A stretch of 64,000 nucleotides of DNA from Pseudochrobactrum asaccharolyticum (GCF_003314995.1 NZ_QNRH01000003.1:506553-570552); one strand, 5' to 3'; positions 33,978 through 42,850 are shown, numbered from the stretch's first letter. Notes: generated from the letters alone by a model not told the origin. Numbers and translations are program-made.

Positions 33978-34292
33978 ATGAGCGAAAATGATATCTTCAA
34001 GGCTTTAGCCGATCCGACACGACGTACTATTTTCGAAAAGCTGGCGTCAGGCAGTATGAATGCCAGTTCTTTACGAGAAGGTATGGAGATCAGCCAGCCG
34101 GCCATGTCTCAGCATCTCGCTGTCTTGCGGAGCGCAGGACTGATCAGAGAACAACGCTTTGGCCGCTATGTGAATTATGAAGTCGATCCGGACGGGCTTG
34201 CTTTGATTGCGCAATGGCTCACAAAATACCGCATTTATTGGCCTGCGCGTATGGATGCTCTCAAGACCTTGCTGAAGGATATGGATCAATGA
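33978..34292 (+). CDS. ArsR-family winged-helix repressor
   Basis: The 104-residue protein is a compact ArsR/SmtB winged helix with FKALADPTRRTIFEKLASG, the recognition helix region ISQPAMSQHLAVLRSAGLI and the wing REQRFGRYVNYEVD. It lacks the cysteine-rich metal site of metal sensors, so it is of the group paired with AHSA1 proteins, whose signal is unknown. Its stop overlaps the next start by 4 bp (ATGA). A perfect palindrome sits just upstream as the likely operator. Confidence 0.88.
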   Translation: MSENDIFKALADPTRRTIFEKLASGSMNASSLREGMEISQPAMSQHLAVLRSAGLIREQRFGRYVNYEVDPDGLALIAQWLTKYRIYWPARMDALKTLLKDMDQ

Positions 34293-34645
34293 CTGAGAAA
34301 GACAATACGGAAGCAGCTGTCAGACTGGTCTTTGAATATGAGTTCGACGCCAGTCCGCAAAAAGTCTGGCGCGCCATCAGCATTCCTGAGCTGCGGGCAA
34401 ACTGGCTGCCGGAACAGGATTTATCCCGATCTGAGCCGGTAGCACTCATACCGGAAAAACAAGCCTCCTACCGGATGCGGGAGGCAGAACCGCCCTTTCT
34501 TGAAAGTGTGGTTACCTTTCAGATTGCAGCAAATGACAATGGCGGTACCAGCCTCACCATTATCCATGAGCTTGATGATGCGCGCCTGCATCTGAAACCG
34601 CAAGCGGCGAACATCAATCTGCAATCCGTCATGCGTGCCGCGTAA
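34289..34645 (+). CDS. AHSA1/SRPBCC-domain protein
   Basis: The 118-residue protein is a START-like SRPBCC domain with the usual opening (RLVFEYEFDASPQKVWRAISIPELRANW in pieces) and a C-terminal helix. Proteins of this type bind hydrophobic ligands and are very often encoded after an ArsR regulator, as here, with a 4-bp overlap. The ATG at 34289 is used rather than an upstream in-frame start inside the regulator gene. Its ligand and role are unknown. Confidence 0.82.
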   Translation: MTEKDNTEAAVRLVFEYEFDASPQKVWRAISIPELRANWLPEQDLSRSEPVALIPEKQASYRMREAEPPFLESVVTFQIAANDNGGTSLTIIHELDDARLHLKPQAANINLQSVMRAA

Positions 34646-34685
34646 AACAGCATAATTTTAAATCATTGAAGAACGGAGCTTGCCG

Positions 34686-35285
34686 ATGCGCGAGATGATG
34701 CAACTCGTCCCTATGGTCGTTGAACAATCGGCACTGGGTGAACGCTCTTTCGATATTTATTCCCGCCTGCTGCGCGAGCGGATCATTTTCCTCAATGGTG
34801 AGGTCAATGACACAATATCGGCGCTGGTCTGCGCACAATTGCTGTTTCTGGAAGCTGAAAACCCGAAGAAACCGATCAGTCTTTATATCAACTCCCCCGG
34901 CGGCTCAATCACCAGCGGCTTGGCCATCTATGACACGATGCATTATATTCACGCACCGGTGCACACCTTATGTATGGGAACAGCACGTTCTATGGGGTCG
35001 TTTCTGCTGATGGCAGGCGAACCGGGGCAACGTGCAGCATTGCCCAATGCCAGCCTGCATGTGCATCAGCCGCTTGGCGGTTTTCAGGGGCAGGCATCGG
35101 ATATTTTCATTCAGGCGGAAGAGATGCGCAAAACCAAGCATCGCGTTATTGAATTCTATGCCAGACATTGCGGCCGTAGCTATGAAGAGGTCGAGCAAAC
35201 ACTGGACCGTGACCGGTTTATGAGCGCAGAAGAGGCACTGGAATGGGGACTGATTGATAAAATCCTCAATAACCGATCGCTCTGA
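34686..35285 (+). CDS. clpP: ATP-dependent Clp protease proteolytic subunit, divergent paralogue
   Basis: The 199-residue serine protease has a complete triad at the expected spacing: S102 ([11 protein letters not shown]), H127 (HVHQPLGG) and D176 ([11 protein letters not shown]). The oligomer interface segments ([21 protein letters not shown] in pieces, YINSPGG) are also present. It is not next to clpX, tig or lon, and GTARS replaces the usual GQAAS around the nucleophile, so it is probably a second ClpP rather than the housekeeping one. It follows the AHSA1 gene by 40 bp and may share its transcript. It would need a ClpA or ClpX partner encoded elsewhere. Confidence 0.88.
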   Translation: MREMMQLVPMVVEQSALGERSFDIYSRLLRERIIFLNGEVNDTISALVCAQLLFLEAENPKKPISLYINSPGGSITSGLAIYDTMHYIHAPVHTLCMGTARSMGSFLLMAGEPGQRAALPNASLHVHQPLGGFQGQASDIFIQAEEMRKTKHRVIEFYARHCGRSYEEVEQTLDRDRFMSAEEALEWGLIDKILNNRSL

Positions 35286-35348
35286 TCGCCAAAACTATGA
35301 GTACAGGGCAAAGCCGTATGGTTTTGCCCTGTACAAACCAGCTCTGAA

Positions 35349-36317
35349 CTATTTGGCTGGGGTACAAGAGACAACCGGCTTGCCGTTTGCAAGTTGCTTT
35401 TTGAGCCAGAAACCGGCCTGCGCAAGCACATCAGCCATACGGCTGGTACCCTGTGCATCCTGCATCCCGTGGCTATAACCGGCAAATTCCCAATATGTCA
35501 GATTACAACGTTTGGCTTCATCAAACGCATCCAGTGTCATACGTGCATTGCTTACCGGCGTTGACGTGTCAGCACTGCCCTGAATGAGCAGTAGGGCAGC
35601 ATCGGACTGTAACATTGCATCAACCGGCCGGTGATCAATGGCATCCGCCCAGAAACGATAGCTGGAACCTGCCCATGTTTCGCTGCTTTGCGGATTGGCT
35701 CTGGCATGAGCGAATTCTTTATCAACTTGCGGCCAATGTTCCTTTGGCACCTTGTTGAGCAGCATCTCGCCTTCCATTGACTGTTTAACCATCTCACCGA
35801 AGCTCGTACCACCACCGGTCGATAACAGGATCACCGCATCGGCCTTGGTTTTAGCGGCCAGTCGTGCTGCAATATCCCCGCCCTCAGAGCCGCCGAACAA
35901 TACCAGCTGGCCATTCCACCATGGCGCCTGTTTGAGGCTCTCCAGCACTTGCAGATAATCCTCAACACGCTGCGTCATCGTGTGATAGGCTCGGAAAGAG
36001 GCTGAGCAATCCTTGTCAAAAGGATCCGGTGGATTGTCGCCGGTTGCAACACCGTATTTATCCACTGTCAGCGCGCTCAAATCAGGAAAAGCCGAGCGCG
36101 CCAGCTTGATATTCTCGCTTGTAGTCACAGACTGACAGCCGGAGCCTTGCGCCAGAATGATCAAGCCTGTTTTCTCTGTTGTCAGCGGCTTTTCCAGATA
36201 CCAGTTGATCACACTGCCATCAGCCCGCTTAAGCATGTTTTGCTCCTCTGCAGATGCAGAAAATGACACAACAGAAAGCAGCAGGCCTATTACGGCTGCA
36301 GTGGAATACCGGAACAT
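35349..36317 (-). CDS. Secreted alpha/beta hydrolase
   Basis: The 322-residue precursor has a clear signal peptide (cleaved near ASA-E, residue 23) and an alpha/beta-hydrolase core. The nucleophile elbow is FGGSEGGD, the acid is likely in the LLIQGSADTSTP loop and the histidine in GYSHGM. Acyl esterase or peptidase activity in the periplasm is possible. It is a single gene with no operon partner. The C-terminal tail has a cysteine that could pair with one of the other cysteines in the mature protein. Confidence 0.8.
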   Translation of the reverse strand: MFRYSTAAVIGLLLSVVSFSASAEEQNMLKRADGSVINWYLEKPLTTEKTGLIILAQGSGCQSVTTSENIKLARSAFPDLSALTVDKYGVATGDNPPDPFDKDCSASFRAYHTMTQRVEDYLQVLESLKQAPWWNGQLVLFGGSEGGDIAARLAAKTKADAVILLSTGGGTSFGEMVKQSMEGEMLLNKVPKEHWPQVDKEFAHARANPQSSETWAGSSYRFWADAIDHRPVDAMLQSDAALLLIQGSADTSTPVSNARMTLDAFDEAKRCNLTYWEFAGYSHGMQDAQGTSRMADVLAQAGFWLKKQLANGKPVVSCTPAK

Positions 36318-36399
36318 TCATTTATCCTTTATTGGCGGATGTAATTATTGCCACCCGCCAAATCATTTCATTATTATCAGCGTCACGTTTGAGGGTCAT

Positions 36400-37695
36400 C
36401 TATGGCTTATCTGTGAGCGGTAAGCACAAATGCCCGCGCAATGTATCCGTCTGATAGTCTGAACGGAACAAGCCGCGCTTTTGCAGAACCGGCACCACCT
36501 GTTCAACGAAATCCTCAATCGAAGACGGCAAGGACGGCGGCATCAGATTGAAACCGTCTGCCCCCTCATTACGCCACCATAATTCCATCTGATCCGCAAT
36601 TGCCTCAGGTGTGCCCACAATTGTGCAATGTCCGCCACCTGCTGCCAAACGTCCGAGCAGCTGCCGTAATGTCGGCTGTTCCGTTTCAATAATCCGAAGA
36701 ATGGTCGCATAGCGCCCCTTCGGCCCTGTGAAATCTTCAAGTGGCGGCAAGGTTGGCACTGGCGCATCAAGCTCCCAGCCGGAACAATCCTGCCCGATAA
36801 ACATGCCAAGTTGGCGAAGGGAATCCGCTGTCGGCAGCAATTCGTCGAGTTCCCGCTGCTTGGCTTTCGCTTCTGCTTGTGTGGAAGCCACATAGGTGAC
36901 CAGACCCGGCATCACCGGTATGCCAGCACTCCGTCCCGCCAGTTTTGCACGGCGCTGAATATCGCGATAGTAATCTTGTGCAGCGGGCAGATCATAAGCC
37001 ACCGCATAAATTGCCTCGGCTTTTTCTGCGGCCAAGGCTCTGCCCTGATCGGATGCGCCTGCCTGAAACAATACCGGTTGCCCCTGCGGCGGGCGCGGGA
37101 TCGTCAATGGCCCTTGTGTGGTAAAATGCTCACCTTTGTGGTGGATCGCTCGCAAGCCGTCTTTGCGGGCATAATCACTGGAACGGTCACAGGTAATCGT
37201 ATCCGCATCCCATGAATCCCACAATTTCTGTACCGCTTCGATAAATTCTGCCGCGCGGCCGTACCGCCACTCATGTGGTGGCATGCTCTCATAGCCATGA
37301 TTGCGTGCTTCACTATCAAACATTGAGGTCACAACATTCCAGCCGATGCGCCCCTTCGACAAATGATCGAGTGAAGCCAGTGTCCGCGCCGCATGAAACG
37401 GCGTTGTGAATGTGCTGGATACCGTGCTGATCAGCCCGATTTTCTCGGTTACGCCTGCCAGTGCGGCCAGCAAGGTCAGCGGGTCGAAATAACTGCGCGG
37501 GCCATCCGCAATATTATCAATCGCATGCCAGTCGGCGAAGAAAATCGCATCAAATTTGCCGCGCTCGGCAATCTGCGCCAGATTTGTGTAATAGCTGATA
37601 TCACTGAGCTGCTCGACTGCCGATTGCGGATGCCGCCATGCTGCTCGGTGATGCCCGCAACCGAAGATAAACAGATTAAGGTGCATTTCCCGCAT
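36400..37695 (-). CDS. Flavin-dependent monooxygenase, NtaA/SnaA/DszA type (LLM class)
   Basis: The 431-residue luciferase-like monooxygenase has the family opening (MHLNLFIFGCGHHRAAWRHP), the IGWNVVTSMFDSEARNHG segment and a late GGHCTIVGTPEAIADQM segment. Family members use FMNH2 from a separate reductase to oxidise N- or S-containing compounds. It begins at the stop of the SDR gene, in an operon under a TPP riboswitch, so its substrate is probably connected with thiamine or a precursor or breakdown product (inference). Confidence 0.88.
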   Translation of the reverse strand: MREMHLNLFIFGCGHHRAAWRHPQSAVEQLSDISYYTNLAQIAERGKFDAIFFADWHAIDNIADGPRSYFDPLTLLAALAGVTEKIGLISTVSSTFTTPFHAARTLASLDHLSKGRIGWNVVTSMFDSEARNHGYESMPPHEWRYGRAAEFIEAVQKLWDSWDADTITCDRSSDYARKDGLRAIHHKGEHFTTQGPLTIPRPPQGQPVLFQAGASDQGRALAAEKAEAIYAVAYDLPAAQDYYRDIQRRAKLAGRSAGIPVMPGLVTYVASTQAEAKAKQRELDELLPTADSLRQLGMFIGQDCSGWELDAPVPTLPPLEDFTGPKGRYATILRIIETEQPTLRQLLGRLAAGGGHCTIVGTPEAIADQMELWWRNEGADGFNLMPPSLPSSIEDFVEQVVPVLQKRGLFRSDYQTDTLRGHLCLPLTDKP

Positions 37696-38474
37696 CAGTT
37701 TTTCACCAATCCGCCGTCAACAACCAGATTTTGACCGGTTACAGAACGCGCCCATGGTGAAGCGAAAAACAGCGCGGTATCTGCGAATTCCGCAGGTGTC
37801 GTCACACGGCGCAACGGTGTGGCAGAGGCGATATAATCGAACACAGCTTCCGGCGTTGCAGCAGAGGCATCGGTGGTACGCAGCAGTCCGCCGGAGAGCA
37901 TATTCACTGTAATGTTCTTTTCACCCAGATCCTGCGCCAAAGTACGGGTCAGCGACAGCAGCGCCGCTTTAGCCGCAGTATAGTCATGGTACGGAACCAC
38001 CGGATTTTGAAACAGATTGGTGCCGATATTGATGATACGGCCAAAACCGGCTTGTTCCATACCGGCAAGTGCAGCCTGCGTGGTGTTGAGTGCGCCGCGC
38101 ACAATGCCTTCCATCTGCTGATTGATCTGCTCCCAGCTAATAACGTCCGCATGGGCACGGGCATCGCCGTTAAAGCTGAATGCCGGCAAAGCATTATTGA
38201 CCACAGTTGTGACCGGCGTACCAAAATGCTGTTGCGCCTCGGCAAAAAGTGCCTGCACAGCCTGCGCATCCGTCACATCGGCCTGCACAGCCAGTGCCTT
38301 TTCCGGTGCCAGTGCTGCCAGTTCTGCGGCAGCATCTGCACTTGTGTGATAATTGATTACAACACGTGCACCTTCGCCCAGAAAGGCTTTCACAAGGTCG
38401 CGTCCAAGGCCACGCGCACCACCGGTAACGAGGACAAGCTGCTTATGAAGCGGAAGAAGGACTGGTTCAGACAT
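37695..38474 (-). CDS. Short-chain dehydrogenase/reductase, 3-oxoacyl-ACP reductase-like
   Basis: The 259-residue SDR has TGGARGLG at 17-24, a VVNNALPAFSF segment and the catalytic YTAAK (in VPYHDYTAAKAAL). The VSGGLLRTT-type segment and GQNLVVDGGL C-terminus match the FabG-like group annotated as 3-oxoacyl-ACP reductases. The catalytic serine position falls in INIGTNLFQ, where threonine takes its place. It is the first gene after a TPP riboswitch and directly overlaps the monooxygenase gene. A role in thiamine-related redox chemistry is more likely than fatty-acid synthesis in this context. Confidence 0.88.
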   Translation of the reverse strand: MSEPVLLPLHKQLVLVTGGARGLGRDLVKAFLGEGARVVINYHTSADAAAELAALAPEKALAVQADVTDAQAVQALFAEAQQHFGTPVTTVVNNALPAFSFNGDARAHADVISWEQINQQMEGIVRGALNTTQAALAGMEQAGFGRIINIGTNLFQNPVVPYHDYTAAKAALLSLTRTLAQDLGEKNITVNMLSGGLLRTTDASAATPEAVFDYIASATPLRRVTTPAEFADTALFFASPWARSVTGQNLVVDGGLVKN

Positions 38475-38552
38475 GATAATTCCCTTGCCTTAAGAAATGG
38501 CCGGCCAAGGGAATAAGGGCTTGCACCGCAGTGAATACGGCTGGGCACACAG

Positions 38553-38629
38553 ACATCCCTTCGCCAGTATGAGCTGGATCAGGTTCAACGGGTTTAAAAT
38601 CTCAGCCCTGTTAAACAGGACACCCCGTG
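38553..38629 (-). promoter_or_regulatory. TPP (THI-box) riboswitch
   Basis: Read on the minus strand, the sequence has the conserved blocks in order: CGGGGTG, then GCTGAGA, then ACCCGTTGAACCTGATC, CAGCTCATACTGG and CGAAGGGA. These match the GGGGUGC, CUGAGA, ACCUGAUC and GCGNAGGGA elements of the thiamine pyrophosphate aptamer. It ends about 80 bp upstream of the SDR start and should reduce expression of the SDR-monooxygenase operon when TPP is plentiful. The ribosome-site region between aptamer and ATG is the probable expression platform. Confidence 0.95.
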
Positions 38630-38715
38630 TCATTCTTCCAAGCTCTAGCAAGTTTATTTGCAAGGGACAAGCCTTGGCGGTTGTCCTGCCCGCCCAAGCT
38701 GGTCTAAGAAACCCT

Positions 38716-39690
38716 ATGTCTGAAAATCATAAAGAACCTTCATCCGACCGTTTCTGGCTGAGTATCTTCGTAACAACGCTCTATGCGGTGGTGCTATACA
38801 TTCTCATCTGGCTGATACGAGAGGGTAGCGGGATGGCCTTTATCACCGGCCTGATCCTAATGCCGATGGCAATCACCAGCCTGCTGATTATTCAGATAGA
38901 CCCGCGTGGCACTGGCAGCATCCGCAAGCATATGAAAACCGCCATGCTTTGCATGCTCGGCTTTATCCTCATCTCAATGATTATCTTTGGTGAGGCTGGT
39001 ATTTGTGTGGCCATGGCTGCCCCCTTTTTCTTTGCAGGCACGGCGCTTGGTGTTTATACTACCATGCGGTTTTTACGTCAGTATCATTCCAAACGCAGTG
39101 TCACTTTCGTGATTGCACTGCCTTTCCTTGCGCTGCCACTGGAAAATCAGATTGAGTATCAGGATCACTTCAGTTCCGTCACCACAGTGATTGAAATTAA
39201 CGCGCCTGCCCATGTGATCTGGAACAATACACTGGCAATTCCTGATATTCGCCCTGACGAATTAGGCATGACTTTCAGCCACAGTATTGTCGGCGTGCCG
39301 AAACCCGAAGATGCCCGTATCACCGGTTCCGGTGTTGGTGCCGTGCGCCATCTGAAATGGGGCAAAGGTGTCAATTTTGAAGAAGTCATCACCGGCTGGC
39401 AGGAAAACCGTTATCTGCGCTGGGATTTCCGTTTCAGCGACACATCAATTCCCAAAGCGGTGGAAGCGCATATCAGCGTTAACAGCGACTATCTGGGACT
39501 GGATTATGGTGAATATTCGCTGGAACCGATTGATGAAAACCGCGCGCGGCTGACGCTTAAAACGCAATATCGCATCGCAACGCCGATTAATATTTATTGC
39601 GACTGGTGGGGTCAGATTTTCCTCAATGATTTCCATTCCATCGTGCTGAATGTCATTAAAGAGCGTTCTGAAAAAGCTACTCAAGTGTGA
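38716..39690 (+). CDS. Membrane-anchored SRPBCC-domain protein
   Basis: The start at 38716 is used because the longer upstream frame runs antisense through the riboswitch. The 324-residue protein has four or five N-terminal membrane helices (about 12-140) followed by an SRPBCC/polyketide-cyclase-like domain (about 160-310: TTVIEINAPAHVIWNNTLAIPDI in pieces, LRWDFRFSDTSIP). The soluble domain probably faces the cytoplasm or periplasm and binds a hydrophobic ligand. It stands alone, divergent from the thiamine-regulated operon and convergent with the ThDP enzyme gene. No function is known. Confidence 0.75.
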   Translation: MSENHKEPSSDRFWLSIFVTTLYAVVLYILIWLIREGSGMAFITGLILMPMAITSLLIIQIDPRGTGSIRKHMKTAMLCMLGFILISMIIFGEAGICVAMAAPFFFAGTALGVYTTMRFLRQYHSKRSVTFVIALPFLALPLENQIEYQDHFSSVTTVIEINAPAHVIWNNTLAIPDIRPDELGMTFSHSIVGVPKPEDARITGSGVGAVRHLKWGKGVNFEEVITGWQENRYLRWDFRFSDTSIPKAVEAHISVNSDYLGLDYGEYSLEPIDENRARLTLKTQYRIATPINIYCDWWGQIFLNDFHSIVLNVIKERSEKATQV

Positions 39691-39693
39691 GAG

Positions 39694-39722
39694 TTGTGGC
39701 AGGGCTTAACCCTGCCACAATT
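39694..39722. terminator. Bidirectional terminator between the SRPBCC and ThDP-enzyme genes
   Basis: A perfect stem TTGTGGCAGGG / CCCTGCCACAA with a CTTAA loop lies immediately after the SRPBCC stop, followed by TTATTTT on the plus strand and close to the stop of the minus-strand gene. Confidence 0.85.
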
Positions 39723-39725
39723 ATT

Positions 39726-41276
39726 TTAAATCATCGCTTCAATCAGGAACGGGCCTTTGCGCTTGCTTGCTGCGGCAAACAAATCAGCAAATTGTTCTGC
39801 TGTTGTCGCACGGGCACCTTCAACACCGACACCTTTGGCAAGGCTCACCCAGTCAATCGTCGGTTCGACCAGATCGAACATGCGCTGTGCATTGCGTCCC
39901 GGAGCACCGGCACCGACATTCTGCAGTTCACCATGCAGGATTGCATAGCGCTGATTAGCGAAGATGATGGTGATAATATTCAGGTTCTCACGGGCATGAG
40001 TCCACAGCGCCTGCATCGTATACATGCCGCTGCCATCAGCCTGCAAAGCCACCACCTGACGATCAGGACAGGCCACAGCCGCACCGGTTGCCAGCGGCAA
40101 ACCAATACCGATTGCACCACCTGTCAGCTGCAGAAAATCATGCGGTGCTGACTGATGTGTCAGACCGAACATTTCACGACCCGACGTAATGGATTCATCA
40201 ACAATAATCGCATTTTCCGGCAGCAGCGATGCAACAATGGCGCTGATTTTGTCATCATCCAGCACACCGGTCGGCATGACTTTCTCACCACGCTGATTGA
40301 GCAGTGGTGTGACAGATGCCGGAATATTCATTTCATCGGCCAGTGCCTGCAAAGCATAAAGCTGGTCATCTGCTTCACCGGCATAATCAACAACTGCACA
40401 ACCCTCCGGCAGGAAAGTGCTCGGTTTGCCCGGATAGGCGAAGAAAGCGACCGGAATTTTTGCTCCAAGCAGCACAACCTGTTCAATATCCGCCAGATCA
40501 GCCAGTGCATCATCCACACGATAAAGCACACGATTAACAGCAACACGACCTGCACCGCGCTCAATACGGCCATTGGATTGCTGCGCCAACAAACGCGCAC
40601 CGGATGTTTGTGCAATACGGCTGGCGATTTCCATCGCACTGGCACGCAATGCAAAATTGCCGAGCAGAATGAGCGTGCGTTTACCGTTGCGCAGCGCTTT
40701 AGCTGCTTCGCGCACTGCATCAGCATCAACCTTGCGACGTTGCGGGCGGGTCAGAGGCTGCACAATCTGCTGTGGCGCTTCTGTCCATGCGGTGTTGGCT
40801 GGCAGGATCAGCGTTGCCACCTGCCCCGGTGCATTGCACGCTGCGGCAAAAGCTTCAGCCGTATCTGCTGAAATGTCATCGGCGGATTTAGACGTCTTCA
40901 CCCAGCCGGAAACCGGACGTGCCAGCGATTCAATATCACTGGTCAGCGGCGCATCATATTTCAGATGATATGTTGCATGATCGCCGACAATATTGACGAT
41001 CGGTGTTTTTGCTCGCTTAGCATTGTGTAAATTCGCAACGCCGTTACCAAGGCCGGAGCCCAGATGCAGCAAAGTTGCTGCCGGCTTATCCGCCATACGG
41101 CCATAGCCGTCGGCTGCACCTGTTACCACGCCTTCAAACAGACCCAATACGCAGCGCATTTGCGGTTTGCGATCAAGCGCTGCCACAAAATGCATTTCTG
41201 ATGTGCCCGGATTGGCAAAACAGACATCGATCCCATGCGCCAGCAGGGTGTCGCAAAGGCTATCAGCACCGTTCAT
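39726..41276 (-). CDS. Thiamine diphosphate-dependent enzyme, acetolactate synthase large-subunit-like
   Basis: The 516-residue cytosolic protein has the three domains of the IlvB/benzoylformate-decarboxylase superfamily. The N-terminal PYR domain carries the cofactor-activating glutamate (GLFEGVVTGAADGYGR, near residue 49). A central domain follows, then a C-terminal PP domain with an ADGSG...FANQ motif where GDG...NN is usual. The two changes in the metal-binding motif are notable, but the D and N ligands are kept. It is shorter than catabolic IlvB and has no regulatory subunit nearby. Possible substrates are 2-oxo acids; decarboxylation rather than acetolactate synthesis is plausible. It is a single gene. 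Confidence 0.85.
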   Translation of the reverse strand: MNGADSLCDTLLAHGIDVCFANPGTSEMHFVAALDRKPQMRCVLGLFEGVVTGAADGYGRMADKPAATLLHLGSGLGNGVANLHNAKRAKTPIVNIVGDHATYHLKYDAPLTSDIESLARPVSGWVKTSKSADDISADTAEAFAAACNAPGQVATLILPANTAWTEAPQQIVQPLTRPQRRKVDADAVREAAKALRNGKRTLILLGNFALRASAMEIASRIAQTSGARLLAQQSNGRIERGAGRVAVNRVLYRVDDALADLADIEQVVLLGAKIPVAFFAYPGKPSTFLPEGCAVVDYAGEADDQLYALQALADEMNIPASVTPLLNQRGEKVMPTGVLDDDKISAIVASLLPENAIIVDESITSGREMFGLTHQSAPHDFLQLTGGAIGIGLPLATGAAVACPDRQVVALQADGSGMYTMQALWTHARENLNIITIIFANQRYAILHGELQNVGAGAPGRNAQRMFDLVEPTIDWVSLAKGVGVEGARATTAEQFADLFAAASKRKGPFLIEAMI

Positions 41277-41772
41277 TTCTCACTCCCATTATGCTTCGTC
41301 CACAATGTCAGAACAGCACATTTCCTCCGCGCACCGTTCATGTGAACATGTAACAGCTATATCCGGCTTTAAGGTGGCACCGCAAGCTTTGCGAAAAAAC
41401 TATTCCTGCTGAACAACAAAGTTTGAGTATAATTTTATGCACACAGAGAATGACAAAGCATACTGAATAAAATCAATTGATTAGCAATGAATATGCCGGA
41501 TTTCAAAAAATCAAAAAACAGTCATTCGATTTTTTAGTTGCACAGACAGCCAAGTTCATAAAAGATCACGCCTGAATTGCGATCAGCATTTTCATGTAAT
41601 GTAATGAATCTAATACTTTAGAGGCATTACATTTTTTCACGAGGACGAGCAATCTTCGCAATGATTGTTGATAACTGCTTTGAGATTATCAGTGCAGAAA
41701 CAGAACCGGTGCAGATAGCTTAACCAGCTGATTTTGCGGGAGAACCGGCCTGAAATGAATATGGAGGATTCT
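41277..41772. other. Divergent intergenic region between the ThDP enzyme and TAXI genes
   Basis: No gene is supported in these 496 bases. The centre is AT-rich. On the plus strand an inverted repeat (GTAATG near 41596-41601 with GCATTAC at 41624-41630) is followed by ATTTTTT, which looks like a weak terminator inside the leader of the TAXI gene. Confidence 0.4.
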
Positions 41773-42723
41773 ATGGGATATTTGGGTAAAAAGACACTTT
41801 TGTCGGCGTTTGCAGCCGTCACAATGACATTTGCTGCGGCAGAAGCCAAAGCACAGGATTTTATCAATATTCTGACCGGCGGCACGAGCGGTGTTTATTA
41901 TCCGATGGGTGTAGCGCTTGAGAAAATTTATTCCGGCATTCCGAATGCCCGCCCGTCTGTACAGGCAACCAAAGCTTCGATTGAAAATATCAATCTGATC
42001 AATAGCGGGCGCGGTGAACTTGGCTTTACACTGGGTGACTCCCTGCGTGACGCATGGGAAGGCAATGAAGAGGCCGGTTTCAAAAAGAAACTGGAAAATA
42101 TCAGCACCCTCGCTGCAATCTATCCGAATTATGTGCAGATCGTTGCTTCCAAAGAGTCCGGCATCAAAACACTGGCTGACCTGAAGGGCAAACGTCTCTC
42201 TGTTGGCGCGCCAAAATCCGGCACCGAGCTGAATGCGAAAACCATTCTTCATGCCGCCGGTCTGTCCTATGACGATCTGGGCAAGGTGGAATATCTGCCA
42301 TTCGCAGAATCCGTTGAACTGATGAAAAACCGCCAACTGGATGCCACTTTGCAATCCTCCGGTCTTGGCGTCGCATCGCTGCGCGATCTGGCTAATGCGG
42401 TTGAAATCAATGTGGTAGAAGTCCCTGCCGATATTATCGAGAAGATCGGTGCGCCATATCTTGTCAACACAATTCCGGCCAATACCTATAGCGGTCAGGA
42501 CAAAGACGTAACTACCGCATCGGTGATCAATTACCTGATCGTGCGCCCGGACATGGATGAAGAACTGGTCTATCAGATGACTAAAGGCCTGTTCGAAAAT
42601 CTCGACCAGCTGGCTGCGGCACATTCCGCTGCAAAAATGATCAAGCTTGATAAAAACACCATTGTTTCCCCGACCCCGATCCATCCGGGTGCAATGCGTT
42701 ACTACAAAGAAAAAGGCATTTAA
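41773..42723 (+). CDS. TAXI-family TRAP transporter solute-binding protein
   Basis: The ATG at 41773 has a GGAGG ribosome site 6 bp upstream, inside an apparent longer frame. The 316-residue precursor has a signal peptide (cleaved near AKA-Q, residue 28) and the TAXI opening FINILTGGTSGVYYPMGVAL, plus the GKRLSVGAPKSGTELNAK segment typical of the family. It captures a carboxylate-like substrate for the fused membrane protein encoded next. Known TAXI ligands include glutamate and 2-oxoglutarate; this one is unassigned. Confidence 0.92.
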   Translation: MGYLGKKTLLSAFAAVTMTFAAAEAKAQDFINILTGGTSGVYYPMGVALEKIYSGIPNARPSVQATKASIENINLINSGRGELGFTLGDSLRDAWEGNEEAGFKKKLENISTLAAIYPNYVQIVASKESGIKTLADLKGKRLSVGAPKSGTELNAKTILHAAGLSYDDLGKVEYLPFAESVELMKNRQLDATLQSSGLGVASLRDLANAVEINVVEVPADIIEKIGAPYLVNTIPANTYSGQDKDVTTASVINYLIVRPDMDEELVYQMTKGLFENLDQLAAAHSAAKMIKLDKNTIVSPTPIHPGAMRYYKEKGI

Positions 42724-42850
42724 TAACAACGCCTTAATTGCGGGGACACCCGTCTGAAGCAAATTATGAGCGCCGCATTATCTGTTGCTAAAACGGGTAG
42801 TGCGGCTGCCTTCTGCGCTTATTGATATCATTTTACGCGGTTTTAAATTC

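Noticed and set aside
38497-38715. N-terminal extension of the SRPBCC membrane protein
   Set aside because: It would read through the antisense of the TPP riboswitch; the conserved-looking protein begins at 38716.
41689-42762. Minus-strand open frame (357 codons) opposite the TAXI binding-protein gene
   Set aside because: The plus-strand gene has a signal peptide, ribosome site and family motifs; the antisense product is cysteine- and histidine-rich without a family pattern.
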